In this document: positions 39,387-46,621 of the stretch, piece by piece | Layout of the letters: every line of letters starts with the position of its first letter | Numbering within the stretch: position 1 is the stretch's first letter | Virus record (IMG/VR): IMGVR_UViG_3300032086_004149 | Location: 1-46,657 of that record | DNA from: a virus | Strand: one strand, 5' to 3' | Length of the DNA stretch: 46,657 nt | Translations under genes and position numbers: made by a program | The notes under the pieces: generated by a model | Seen by the model: only the letters and a program-made list of their open reading frames with translations | Told to the model about the DNA's origin: nothing | The model's database searches: none

Positions 39387-40300
39387 TAGATTATCCTTGT
39401 GTTTAGCTTATTAACTCTTTTTTCGAATCCATCATAACCACTGTACGCCCAACAATCACCAGTTTTTAGAATTTTTCTTTCGATATCATCTGCATCAACC
39501 CAGAAAGATCCATCCGGTTGATTATTTCTTTTTGGACCTCCATTCCATTTTCCCCAACTATTTTGTACTAAAACGCCAGGTCTTTTGTAAGCATCGTCAA
39601 CACCAAGAATACACATTTGATGATGCCATGTACCTTGAGGTCTAGCGAATCCCTCTGAATCTCTTCTTGATGAAAATCCTTGGCTACTTGCTATAGTAAC
39701 AGCATAGCCATTAGCAATTAAATCTCTAACTTCATTATAGCTTCTTACTTGAGATACCGTAATAACCGGGTGGTCTTTGACAATTTCTACAAATTCTTGA
39801 GGTAACTTATATCCTTTTCTACCCCAAGTTCTGGCTTTACTTCCTGAATAATTTGTTAAATCAATATTTCCATATTGTGCTCTTGGCAAGGCACCATATT
39901 GATTTACATATTTTGCAGCCCAAATACCAAATGAGCCATCACTATTACCAAGTCTACCTTTGCCAATAACGTTTCTACTACCCCAATAAATATCTTCAGT
40001 TGATGTTCTAGCAACCCACTTTTCGTTTTCACCCTTTATAAAAATATCCACACATTTGATCGCATCAACAGCATATGCCGCACCATGAGCAACACAGTCG
40101 CCAATAGTTTGCTTTCTTATTGGAAAACTTCCGGAAACCTTTTCGATGATATCGTACAGTAACACCTTTTTGTTTTTGCCAGAATCCTTTTTTATTTGAG
40201 AATGAATATCCGAAAAAACAGGAAATGGGAGGCTTTCCATCGCCTGCTCCACTTCCTGCGGGTCATCAATCCATCCACATAAATCGGATAGGTCACTCAT
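39386..40300 (-). CDS. Papain-like (C1 family) cysteine peptidase
   Basis: The 304-residue protein has the papain residues in order: Gln64 and nucleophile Cys69 in RKQTIGDCVAHGAAYAVD, a His in TWHHQMCILGVDDAY (226/227), and Asn247 in VLVQNSWGKWNGG. The QxxxxC form QTIGDCVAHG occurs in bacterial and phage C1 peptidases. No signal peptide is visible, so it may act in the cytoplasm or be released by lysis. It is translationally coupled to a thioredoxin-type protein downstream and a membrane protein upstream, which places it in a lysis or virion module. Confidence 0.85.
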   Translation of the reverse strand: MSDLSDLCGWIDDPQEVEQAMESLPFPVFSDIHSQIKKDSGKNKKVLLYDIIEKVSGSFPIRKQTIGDCVAHGAAYAVDAIKCVDIFIKGENEKWVARTSTEDIYWGSRNVIGKGRLGNSDGSFGIWAAKYVNQYGALPRAQYGNIDLTNYSGSKARTWGRKGYKLPQEFVEIVKDHPVITVSQVRSYNEVRDLIANGYAVTIASSQGFSSRRDSEGFARPQGTWHHQMCILGVDDAYKRPGVLVQNSWGKWNGGPKRNNQPDGSFWVDADDIERKILKTGDCWAYSGYDGFEKRVNKLNTRII

Positions 40301-40733
40301 ATTTTGTAGCCTCCGCTAAGTCTTTAAATATCTTAGCAAATTCTTTTCTTTCTTGGTCGGTTTTGAGATCTTTGGGTATATCATACTCTACGCTTACCAA
40401 ATAATCAGAAACAGCATCCGTAAAATCGGAATACTTATCTCTTTCCCAACCATAACTTGATTGTACTCTGCCAAGTATCGGGTCGAATTGAGAAGTATTA
40501 ACCATTGTCTCACATTTTAAGAGATATTCTGCACCACCAGAAAATAGTTTATGAATTAACTCTTTATCTTCTTTAGAATCTATTTTAGTAAATTCTTCTT
40601 GTACGAGTTTTAATTCATTACTAGCATCATTCTGAATTAGCATTGCTTGATCTGACTTCATGAGCCAAACCGAGCCAGCTATTATCATGGCAGCAACTGA
40701 GATAACTAATGAAGTTGAATTATTTTTATCCAT
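40293..40733 (-). CDS. Single-pass membrane protein (possible spanin-like or anchor)
   Basis: The 146-residue product has one N-terminal membrane segment (SLVISVAAMIIAGSVWLM, about 7-24) and a long, mostly helical polar part outside (ELKLVQEEFTKIDSKEDKEL and KTDQERKEFAKIFKDLAEAT). This is the architecture of an inner-membrane spanin or a virion/membrane anchor. The genes on both sides overlap it. The role is not demonstrated. Confidence 0.6.
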   Translation of the reverse strand: MDKNNSTSLVISVAAMIIAGSVWLMKSDQAMLIQNDASNELKLVQEEFTKIDSKEDKELIHKLFSGGAEYLLKCETMVNTSQFDPILGRVQSSYGWERDKYSDFTDAVSDYLVSVEYDIPKDLKTDQERKEFAKIFKDLAEATKYE

Positions 40734-41133
40734 CTACATTTACCTCTTTTTCATTTTTTGGCTCAACAGCAATGCTTTTTGCTTTAAAAAGGAAGTTGTT
40801 GAGGTCAATAACATTACTCAAAGCTTCTTTAGAAGCTAACTCATCCGCCCTCGTTCTTAAATAGGAGAGACACATGAAGTCAATAAGATCTTTGTTGTCG
40901 CTATTGAGTAGTTGCTCAATTGAAGTAATTTTAGTCATTTTCACTTTGTCCTTTTTAATGCTAAATAAACTTTTAAAACTAGCAGATGTTAGCAATATAT
41001 ATATTCCACCGACTCCAGCAATACCCATCTGAACAAAATACTGAATATCAGCAACATCTTTGTCTACCAACTGCCAATATCCAGCCATTCCCCCAGATAC
41101 TAGAATCAATGCAAGTCCTATCAAAGCATTCAT
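40726..41133 (-). CDS. Membrane protein with two transmembrane segments
   Basis: The 135-residue product has two hydrophobic segments (ALIGLALILVSGGMAGYW at 3-20 and VQMGIAGVGGIYILLTSASF at 34-53) and a polar C-terminus (KMTKITSIEQLLNSDNKDLI). Two close membrane helices and a cytoplasmic tail fit a holin or antiholin. It lies between two other membrane protein genes, typical of lysis cassettes. No further evidence is available. Confidence 0.6.
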   Translation of the reverse strand: MNALIGLALILVSGGMAGYWQLVDKDVADIQYFVQMGIAGVGGIYILLTSASFKSLFSIKKDKVKMTKITSIEQLLNSDNKDLIDFMCLSYLRTRADELASKEALSNVIDLNNFLFKAKSIAVEPKNEKEVNVDG

Positions 41134-41137
41134 TCAA

Positions 41138-41353
41138 TCAACCTTTCTTTGTGTTGTCCTTAATCCATTTAATTAGAGAATCAAGACCAACTGAAATAAT
41201 TGGAACAACAAGCATACCTGTAGCACCAAGATCAAGATGTCCAAGATTATCAGCAACATATGTTAATGCTGCCGCACCTCCGACAAGTACTGCATTTTTT
41301 ACTAAATTGGCTACATCCGCTTTGTTTAAACTAAAACTTTTTGAATTTTCCAT
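41138..41353 (-). CDS. Small membrane protein, possible holin
   Basis: The 71-residue protein starts MENSKSFSLNKADVANLVKN, followed by hydrophobic stretches AVLVGGAAALTYVADNLG and ATGMLVVPIISVGLDSLI and a basic end WIKDNTKKG. The size and charge layout suit a holin or a phage membrane protein. A GGGG ribosome site lies upstream of the ATG. Similar small proteins are common in marine phage genomes without proof of function. Confidence 0.6.
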   Translation of the reverse strand: MENSKSFSLNKADVANLVKNAVLVGGAAALTYVADNLGHLDLGATGMLVVPIISVGLDSLIKWIKDNTKKG

Positions 41354-41363
41354 TTTAACCCCT

Positions 41364-41873
41364 TTACTGATCTAAACCTAAAACTAATATTTTGTAATTT
41401 ACACCAGAACCTTGATCGTTCAACTCAAAAGCCTTATTGCTAGCAGTAACAACGGTTCCAGTGTACACATCATTGTAAGAAAAAGAAGAATATGGTTTTA
41501 CAACAAGATTACCAGACCCACCATTGAAAATATTTGTGAAAGCATTCGTGCCCGTGGCGGTAACTGTAAAATCATATCCTTCTGTGGTAGAATCATTATA
41601 AACTGAGAAGTGTTTCACTCCAGAAAAGTTTATATTTTGACTCGAACCAAAAGTAGTTTGACTTATTGCTTGTAAATCAAACTCGACCGTCCCGCCAGAT
41701 GGCAGAACTCCAGTTATAGACACTCCGTTAGTTACTTGATTATCTCCACTGCCATAAGTATAGGACGAAGATAAATTCTTTGAATCCGTCAAAGAAGCAG
41801 ATTCTCCAGCATTCGTCTCTGTTAGAGTGAAACTGGACTTATTATTATATGTTGCTGTTATAGATAGAGCCAT
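41364..41873 (-). CDS. Putative virion structural protein (beta-rich)
   Basis: The 169-residue product starts MALSITATYNNKSSFTLTET and is rich in Ser, Thr, Gly and Asn with alternating beta strands (GVSITGVLPSGGTVEFDL, FTVTATGTNAFTNIFNGGSG). This composition and the MALxxTA start are typical of phage tail or decoration proteins. It shares the MALxxx opening and its position in the late-type module with the 208-residue protein at 42798. No enzyme motifs. Confidence 0.6.
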   Translation of the reverse strand: MALSITATYNNKSSFTLTETNAGESASLTDSKNLSSSYTYGSGDNQVTNGVSITGVLPSGGTVEFDLQAISQTTFGSSQNINFSGVKHFSVYNDSTTEGYDFTVTATGTNAFTNIFNGGSGNLVVKPYSSFSYNDVYTGTVVTASNKAFELNDQGSGVNYKILVLGLDQ

Positions 41874-41874
41874 A

Positions 41875-42429
41875 TTATTGTTCTTTCAATTCTATGGTTC
41901 CAACTGAAATTCCATTGGGAATTCCAATGACCGTTACGTTAACGTTAACTTCTTTACGTGACTTTGTCAAGACTGAACAAGAAATATATCTTTCAAATAT
42001 TTGAGTATCAGTGGGGTCATTTATTTTTGAAATAAACTTTTGACGATGTGTATCTTTTAAAGCGTCTGGAATTAATGAATGCAATGATTTACCAACTATT
42101 TCTGATTTGGTATAACCTAACATTTCCAACGCTCCATTTGACCATGCAAATATTTTACCTTCATAGTCTACCCCAATAAGAGTATTATTTGAAGTATTGA
42201 TTACCTTTTTTAATAATTCTTGATCATGTCTATTATCTATTTTATCAATACATTTTTTAGTCAAAGATATTTCATGAGACAAATCTTCTTGCAATACTTG
42301 CGTTTTTTGCAATATAGTGGATACATTTTTTATAAGTACGATGTTTAACGCAGATAAAATACCAAACGCAAAAATTAGACTAAATACTAATATATTTACG
42401 ACATAATTATTGTTGTGGCTTCGAGACAT
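41875..42429 (-). CDS. Membrane-anchored PAS-domain protein
   Basis: The ATG at 42429 has AAGGA upstream (an earlier TTG is less likely). The 184-residue protein has one membrane segment (VVNILVFSLIFAFGILSALN, about 10-29), a coiled-coil-like linker, and a PAS domain from about residue 70: TLIGVDYEGKIFAWSNGALE, MLGYTKSEIVGKSLHSLIPD and a KSRKEVNVNVTVIGIPNG strand. There is no kinase or cyclase domain. A lone membrane-tethered PAS sensor is unusual in phages. It lies between a small membrane/coiled-coil protein and a virion-type gene. Confidence 0.8.
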   Translation of the reverse strand: MSRSHNNNYVVNILVFSLIFAFGILSALNIVLIKNVSTILQKTQVLQEDLSHEISLTKKCIDKIDNRHDQELLKKVINTSNNTLIGVDYEGKIFAWSNGALEMLGYTKSEIVGKSLHSLIPDALKDTHRQKFISKINDPTDTQIFERYISCSVLTKSRKEVNVNVTVIGIPNGISVGTIELKEQ

Positions 42430-42691
42430 TTTCAATCCTTATCTGCAATTTTTCTAATTGATTTTGAATCTCCATATTCTGCTCTAGATTTTTTCTATAC
42501 ATTTCATCAAAATCATCATCACGTCGTTGTATATACTGCAACCATTCCCCTCGCTCACTTTGATGCCTTTCTTCTATTGACGGTATGTGTTTTACCACCA
42601 AATACCAAACAAGAGCACCAAAACCACCAGCGGTTGCTAATTGCACGAGAGGTTCAATCCAAGATGTAAAATCACTAGGATTATCATTCAT
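42407..42691 (-). CDS. Small membrane protein with coiled-coil tail
   Basis: The 94-residue protein has a hydrophobic segment (ATAGGFGALVWYLVVKHI, about 19-36) and a charged helix (DDFDEMYRKNLEQNMEIQNQ and LEKLQIRIENVSK) that looks like a coiled coil. Such small proteins occur in lysis cassettes. GGAGG stands before the ATG, immediately after the T-run of terminator C, so this gene is the first after the terminator and needs a separate promoter or read-through. Confidence 0.6.
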   Translation of the reverse strand: MNDNPSDFTSWIEPLVQLATAGGFGALVWYLVVKHIPSIEERHQSERGEWLQYIQRRDDDFDEMYRKNLEQNMEIQNQLEKLQIRIENVSKPQQ

Positions 42692-42702
42692 AACTTGCCT
42701 CC

Positions 42703-42783
42703 AAAAAACAACCCTAGACTCCGGATGAAGCTGTGAATTTAGATCTAGTCTAAATAACTTTCTAAATCCGGATATCTAGGGTT
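42703..42783 (-). terminator. Strong intrinsic terminator, copy C of the 53-nt repeat family
   Basis: On the minus strand AACCCTAGA (42775-42783) pairs with TCTAGGGTT (42710-42718). Inside it are CCGGAT/ATCCGG and the hairpin ATTTAG-ACTAGAT-CTAAAT. A T6 run follows (A's at 42703-42708). The 53-nt core is 42721-42773. It lies downstream of the 208-residue structural-type gene whose late promoter is at 43491, and would limit transcription of the genes beyond. Confidence 0.85.
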
Positions 42784-42797
42784 TCAATGATAATTAC

Positions 42798-43424
42798 TTA
42801 CGCACCGGAACGGGCTTTGTAATCATCTTGTTTTGCATCAATCGCACCGTACATGTAAGCCAATTCACCAGGAATGGACTTGTATGTTACGAATTGACCT
42901 TGATCTACAGCATCAGATGCATTGTTTGTAGGCAGCTTGAATGTAATATCTCCAGTAGAAGGTGGAGTGCTCCAGTTTGTTCTCTGACCTGAGATTCCAA
43001 CACCTCTCCAATATCCGGAGCGATGTGCAGTTGTGAGCAAAGCACCTTTAGCACTATCAGTAACATTATTCTTAGGACGATTTCTTGGAATACCATTGAT
43101 TTGAAGAACAGTATTTGATTGATTGTTGATCTTAGTTGTAACAGTTCTGATAATAAACTGATCTTGATCATAAGCAAATGTACCACCGGTATCTGCTTTT
43201 TGAGCACTATATGCGTGTGCCGCACCAGATGCTTCAAGAACTAGAACCCTTCTTTCTCTACCATCAATAGCATTGTCTGTCAGATTGAAGGTTTGAGTGA
43301 TAGGCCCAGCAGTTGTGTCAGTGGCAGATGTAATACCAATGACTGTTCCACCATCAGCTTTTTCTGTTGGTGAAGAGTTATCACCAGTTGTTCCGTAAAT
43401 AATTGTGTTTGGGAGTAAAGCCAT
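42798..43424 (-). CDS. Putative abundant virion structural protein
   Basis: The 208-residue protein starts MALLPNTIIYGTTGDNSSP and is rich in Gly, Thr, Asn and Ala with beta-type stretches (GPITQTFNLTDNAIDG, NQSNTVLQINGIPRNRP) and no catalytic motif. It is a one-gene unit with its own T4-late-type promoter (43491) and a strong terminator (42703). The ribosome site is GAAAGG, and the DNA is less AT-rich than that of its neighbours. This points to a highly expressed late virion protein, such as a decoration or tail protein. The exact role is not visible. Confidence 0.65.
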   Translation of the reverse strand: MALLPNTIIYGTTGDNSSPTEKADGGTVIGITSATDTTAGPITQTFNLTDNAIDGRERRVLVLEASGAAHAYSAQKADTGGTFAYDQDQFIIRTVTTKINNQSNTVLQINGIPRNRPKNNVTDSAKGALLTTAHRSGYWRGVGISGQRTNWSTPPSTGDITFKLPTNNASDAVDQGQFVTYKSIPGELAYMYGAIDAKQDDYKARSGA

Positions 43425-43490
43425 TTTAATACCTTTCAGCTTTAATTACCCTGTCCTGTTTTTCCTAAAAATAATGTTCCACATCCACTA

Positions 43491-43498
43491 TATTTATA
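43491..43498 (-). promoter_or_regulatory. T4-late-type promoter (TATAAATA)
   Basis: The minus strand reads AGGTGTATAAATATAGTGG, containing the exact T4 late -10 consensus TATAAATA at 43491-43498. It lies about 67 bases upstream of the ATG at 43424 in one of the few longer minus-strand intergenic gaps. In T4 such boxes are recognised by the gp55-type sigma factor; a sigma factor of that size is encoded at 16965. Transcription would start a few bases downstream, giving a leader of roughly 60 bases. Confidence 0.65.
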
Positions 43499-43503
43499 CA
43501 CCT

Positions 43504-44154
43504 CTAAACATTGTCACAGGTGATAATATTTCCATTTTTTAGGTTTTTTAGTTTTTTTAATTTTAGCTGGTATTCAGCATCAGAACCAAATTGTTTTTCG
43601 TTGATAGACGTTACAGATCCGTCAGAACCTATAAATACAGCCCATTTTTCAGAGTCTTTTATAGACATGTGAATTTCGTTGATTTTTTCCATTAAATTAG
43701 TAAAGTGTAGCTCAACATTTTCATTTTCTACGAACTCAACGGGATCTAAGTTAGAACACAGTTCTTTTTGAATTTGCCATCTAACAGAGGAAAAGCAAAA
43801 CATTTTCTCAATACCAATTGCAAACCTGTATTTAGACAGCACCTTTAGACATCCTACACCGTGAATATGATTATCCAAGATATGGAATTCATTATCAGTA
43901 ATTGGAAAATTAGTGTGTCCAATCCAGCAATCAAACATTCTAACAGCACAAAACTGGTCATCTGGATTCACAACACCAAATGGTGTGTTTATTTTATTGG
44001 TAAATAAGTCAATTGGGAGGATCTGGTCAAGCTGAGGTCGAACAAATTCCTGCTCATCTTCCTCATCAAATCCATTCTCAATATTATCTCTTATTTCTAT
44101 TTCGTCATGTATTTCCTCAAGAATATATTTTTCCCAACCTATTTTTCTTTTCAT
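43504..44154 (-). CDS. Hypothetical acidic protein
   Basis: The 216-residue product has an acidic N-terminus (EEIHDEIEIRDNIENGFDEE), a central alpha/beta part with several aromatic and Cys residues (VRMFDCWIGHTNFPITDNEF, GVGCLKVLSKYRFAIGIEKM), and a C-terminal helical tail ending NGNIITCDNV. No known motif is visible. It lies directly before the late promoter. Confidence 0.6.
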   Translation of the reverse strand: MKRKIGWEKYILEEIHDEIEIRDNIENGFDEEDEQEFVRPQLDQILPIDLFTNKINTPFGVVNPDDQFCAVRMFDCWIGHTNFPITDNEFHILDNHIHGVGCLKVLSKYRFAIGIEKMFCFSSVRWQIQKELCSNLDPVEFVENENVELHFTNLMEKINEIHMSIKDSEKWAVFIGSDGSVTSINEKQFGSDAEYQLKLKKLKNLKNGNIITCDNV

Positions 44155-44165
44155 GGCAGCACTCC

Positions 44166-44447
44166 TTATCGGAATTGACTTGGTTTAACAACTGGATTGC
44201 TATTTTTTTGAAAAAGTCCTATAGATTGATCCTTTTTTTCTTGTTCATCTATTAAAGAGAATAAAATGTTGATTATGTCTTTTTCTTCCTTAGAAAGGTC
44301 TTTGCTTTTGAGTATAATATCTCTTAGTAAGAATTGACCCTCTGCGGAAAACATCGTATAAAGTAGACTTTGAAAGTCTGAAAATTCTTTAAAATCCGAC
44401 TCTAGATCCACCATGCCATTATTATGTGAAATAGTAATTTTTGTCAT
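44166..44447 (-). CDS. Hypothetical small protein
   Basis: The 93-residue product begins with a short beta hairpin (MTKITISHNNGMVDLESDFK) and continues as charged helices (LRDIILKSKDLSKEEKDIIN). It overlaps its upstream neighbour by four bases. It is acidic overall. No family recognised; its place just before the 216-residue gene suggests the same transcript. Confidence 0.55.
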   Translation of the reverse strand: MTKITISHNNGMVDLESDFKEFSDFQSLLYTMFSAEGQFLLRDIILKSKDLSKEEKDIINILFSLIDEQEKKDQSIGLFQKNSNPVVKPSQFR

Positions 44448-44788
44448 TTTCTACCCTGCATATTTGAGAACCTATATAAATCCATGCTTTTTTTATTAAA
44501 TTTCACAAAACTTCCGGTATCCTTACATCTGGTTGAATTCGTAAAAAGATTGAAGTATATTTCAGTTCTTTCTTTGGTGGTTTTAATAGTCGAGAAGCTT
44601 TTAAGTGCAAGCGTCTCATCTACGTTATAGATGTGCCTGTCTAATTCGCTACGTAAAAGTGCCTCAAAATTACAAGGATGTTCAACCTTTACTGATGGAA
44701 GGTCACTATCTTTTTGCATAAATATCAAAAACGCACCCTCATCCCAACCGTTGTGACTCAAGATTCTCAACACCAGATAAACATCCAT
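44444..44788 (-). CDS. Hypothetical protein
   Basis: The 114-residue protein starts MDVYLVLRILSHNGWDEGAF and appears mixed alpha/beta (KSFSTIKTTKERTEIYFNLF). A GGAGG ribosome site precedes the ATG. The ATG shares one base with the stop of the glycosyltransferase upstream, so the two are co-translated. No domain recognised. Confidence 0.55.
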   Translation of the reverse strand: MDVYLVLRILSHNGWDEGAFLIFMQKDSDLPSVKVEHPCNFEALLRSELDRHIYNVDETLALKSFSTIKTTKERTEIYFNLFTNSTRCKDTGSFVKFNKKSMDLYRFSNMQGRK

Positions 44789-45876
44789 TATACCAACCCT
44801 CCTAAATACTGTATTTTATCATGAAGTATCGATGTTGAATTTTCCCATGTAAATTTACTGGCGGATTCTACACCTGCGGAGTTGACCTCTAATTCACCTT
44901 CCTGCCTTCTCTTGTGTACAGAACGCATGTATTCAACCATCTGGTCTACTTCATCAGAACCAATCTTTCTCCAATCAAATTGACCATGAAACCATTTTCC
45001 ATCGTTAGCTGGTTCGTATCCACTATTCATTTCAACAAGCATAGAGTTTTCTGAATCACAGAACTCAGTATGGGCAGTTGCATTTGTAATAATTAAATGT
45101 CTGCCACATCCTAGTAGTTCTAATGCTTCTAAATTCCAACCTTCAGCTCTTGACGGAAAAATACCGCAATGTATTTGTGACATAATATTATACACCATAT
45201 TTTGCGTTTTTTGTCGTCCAACAAAGACTATTTTGTCTCCAAGTTTAGTACCTTTGAAGCGGTGAATCCATGCATCAGTTTCATCCTGATTCAAGAAAAA
45301 ATTATGAGGCATCATAATAAGTGCAACATCATCAGTTTTTTCAAATGCTTTATTGAATATGGCAGGTAGGATGTCGTGCCCCTTCCTAACCTCAAACTTA
45401 CCAAAATTACCAAATACTGTAGTTCCACCTTGTGGTAAAGGACAAGGCTTGAATATTTCTGGATCATAACCAAGTGGAACTACATGGGTACGTCCAATTT
45501 TATCTGGAATATTGGATTCAATAACCCCTTTTGCCCATTCTGATGACACAAACAAATAATCTGGATTATTAAGGGAATGAAGTTCTACATCTCTAAACTT
45601 CTCAAGCTCAAAGATAGGCATTCCTATTCTGAGACCTCTTCCGTAAAAAGGATTGAGATCATGTTGGTGCCATATACGTAAGCATGGTGCGGTATAAGAA
45701 AAGTCCCAACGAGACATAGCCTTCTCTAGGTGTGGGGCTAAGTTCTCGTCGGGACTATTTTGTCCAATCGGAATGTGTCTAAGGTCATATCCTAATTTAG
45801 AAAGTTCCTTAATGAAGTAAGAAGACACATACCCGTAAGATGTTACGTTGATTGGGCAATTTATGTTTAAGATCAT
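44788..45876 (-). CDS. GT4-family glycosyltransferase
   Basis: The 362-residue protein is a GT-B enzyme. The N-terminal half starts MILNINCPINVTSYGYVSSY with HDLNPFYGRGLRIGMPIFEL. The C-terminal half has TTVFGNFGKFEVRKGHDILP, DKIVFVGRQKTQNMVYNIMS and the donor-site motif FPSRAEGWNLEALELLGCG (E-x7-E), which is diagnostic. It is outside the large glycan cassette and near the SSB gene. It may glycosylate a virion protein or a cell-surface molecule. The start overlaps the small basic protein upstream (ATGA). Confidence 0.88.
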   Translation of the reverse strand: MILNINCPINVTSYGYVSSYFIKELSKLGYDLRHIPIGQNSPDENLAPHLEKAMSRWDFSYTAPCLRIWHQHDLNPFYGRGLRIGMPIFELEKFRDVELHSLNNPDYLFVSSEWAKGVIESNIPDKIGRTHVVPLGYDPEIFKPCPLPQGGTTVFGNFGKFEVRKGHDILPAIFNKAFEKTDDVALIMMPHNFFLNQDETDAWIHRFKGTKLGDKIVFVGRQKTQNMVYNIMSQIHCGIFPSRAEGWNLEALELLGCGRHLIITNATAHTEFCDSENSMLVEMNSGYEPANDGKWFHGQFDWRKIGSDEVDQMVEYMRSVHKRRQEGELEVNSAGVESASKFTWENSTSILHDKIQYLGGLV

Positions 45877-46052
45877 TCATCTTTTTTCTTTTTTATAGGT
45901 TCAATCTTAGGTTCCATTTGCCTTTGGATTTCAGCTACTTCTCTTTCAAGTTTAGCTTGTTCTCTAATGAGTTTCCGCTTTTTGAGAAGTTTCTGTTTTA
46001 CCCTAGCTTCTCTAGCTTTTTGCTTTTGAAACTTCTTTCTTTCTTTAGACAT
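45873..46052 (-). CDS. Small basic coiled-coil protein
   Basis: A 59-residue frame from ATG 46052 to the stop at 45873 is flanked by tight overlaps: it overlaps the upstream gene by eight bases and its stop overlaps the glycosyltransferase ATG. A GGGGGAG site lies just before the start. The sequence is almost all Lys, Arg, Glu and Gln (MSKERKKFQKQKAREARVKQ ... LEREVAEIQRQMEPKIEPIK), predicting one long coiled-coil helix. The coupling makes it likely to be real. It could bind nucleic acid or act as a scaffold. Confidence 0.6.
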   Translation of the reverse strand: MSKERKKFQKQKAREARVKQKLLKKRKLIREQAKLEREVAEIQRQMEPKIEPIKKKKDE

Positions 46053-46281
46053 CTTCTCCCCCGGATTGTTCCTTTACATAAAGTACTTGATCAGCCTTTA
46101 CCAATATTGTCTCTGAAAAACCGTATTCACCACACGAACGAATTTCAATACAGTTATCAGTTAGACCACCAGAAAAGACCTCATAAAACTGGTCTAATAA
46201 ATCCCTAGCTTCGTCTGGAGACAGATATACCGATATTTCACGATTATCCTTTAGAGCGATAGAAATTTTATTATACTTCAT
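46045..46281 (-). CDS. Small hypothetical protein
   Basis: The 78-residue protein starts MKYNKISIALKDNREISVYL and has a helix SPDEARDLLDQFYEVFSG followed by strands (CIEIRSCGEYGFSETILVKA). The mixed alpha/beta layout suggests a compact domain. It follows the SSB-type gene after one base and may belong to the replication genes beyond the window edge. No motif recognised. Confidence 0.6.
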   Translation of the reverse strand: MKYNKISIALKDNREISVYLSPDEARDLLDQFYEVFSGGLTDNCIEIRSCGEYGFSETILVKADQVLYVKEQSGGEDV

Positions 46282-46282
46282 T

Positions 46283-46621
46283 TTAGAATCCAGCTTCAGC
46301 TTTTACTTTTCTTGCGAGCTTAAGCAAGCTATTTGCATACACAACAGATACACTTACTTGATTACCTTCTTTGTTGGTAAACTCTTCAGTAGCGAGTCGT
46401 CCAATAACCTGAACTCTGTCGCCCTTTCCAACTTCGTGGTACTCAAGATCGTTAAAGACATAGCCAAAAAGCTTGACATCAATGAAAAGAGTATCTTCAA
46501 CTTCACCTCTTTTGGTGTTACAAGCAACACGGATCTTACCAAATTTTCCACGTTCAGTTTCGATAATGTCTGGATCTCGCACCAAATTACCAATTAATCT
46601 TACTTCGTTTGTTAATGACAT
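46283..46621 (-). CDS. ssb: Single-stranded DNA-binding protein (SSB)
   Basis: The 112-residue protein has the bacterial SSB OB-fold pattern: MSLTNEVRLIGNLVRDPDII, FGKIRVACNTKRGEVEDTLF, then IDVKLFGYVFNDLEYHEVGK and GDRVQVIGRLATEEFTNKEG. It lacks the long acidic tail of bacterial SSB. It should coat single-stranded DNA during replication or recombination. Together with the OB protein at 17479 it gives the phage two SSB-like proteins. Confidence 0.88.
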   Translation of the reverse strand: MSLTNEVRLIGNLVRDPDIIETERGKFGKIRVACNTKRGEVEDTLFIDVKLFGYVFNDLEYHEVGKGDRVQVIGRLATEEFTNKEGNQVSVSVVYANSLLKLARKVKAEAGF

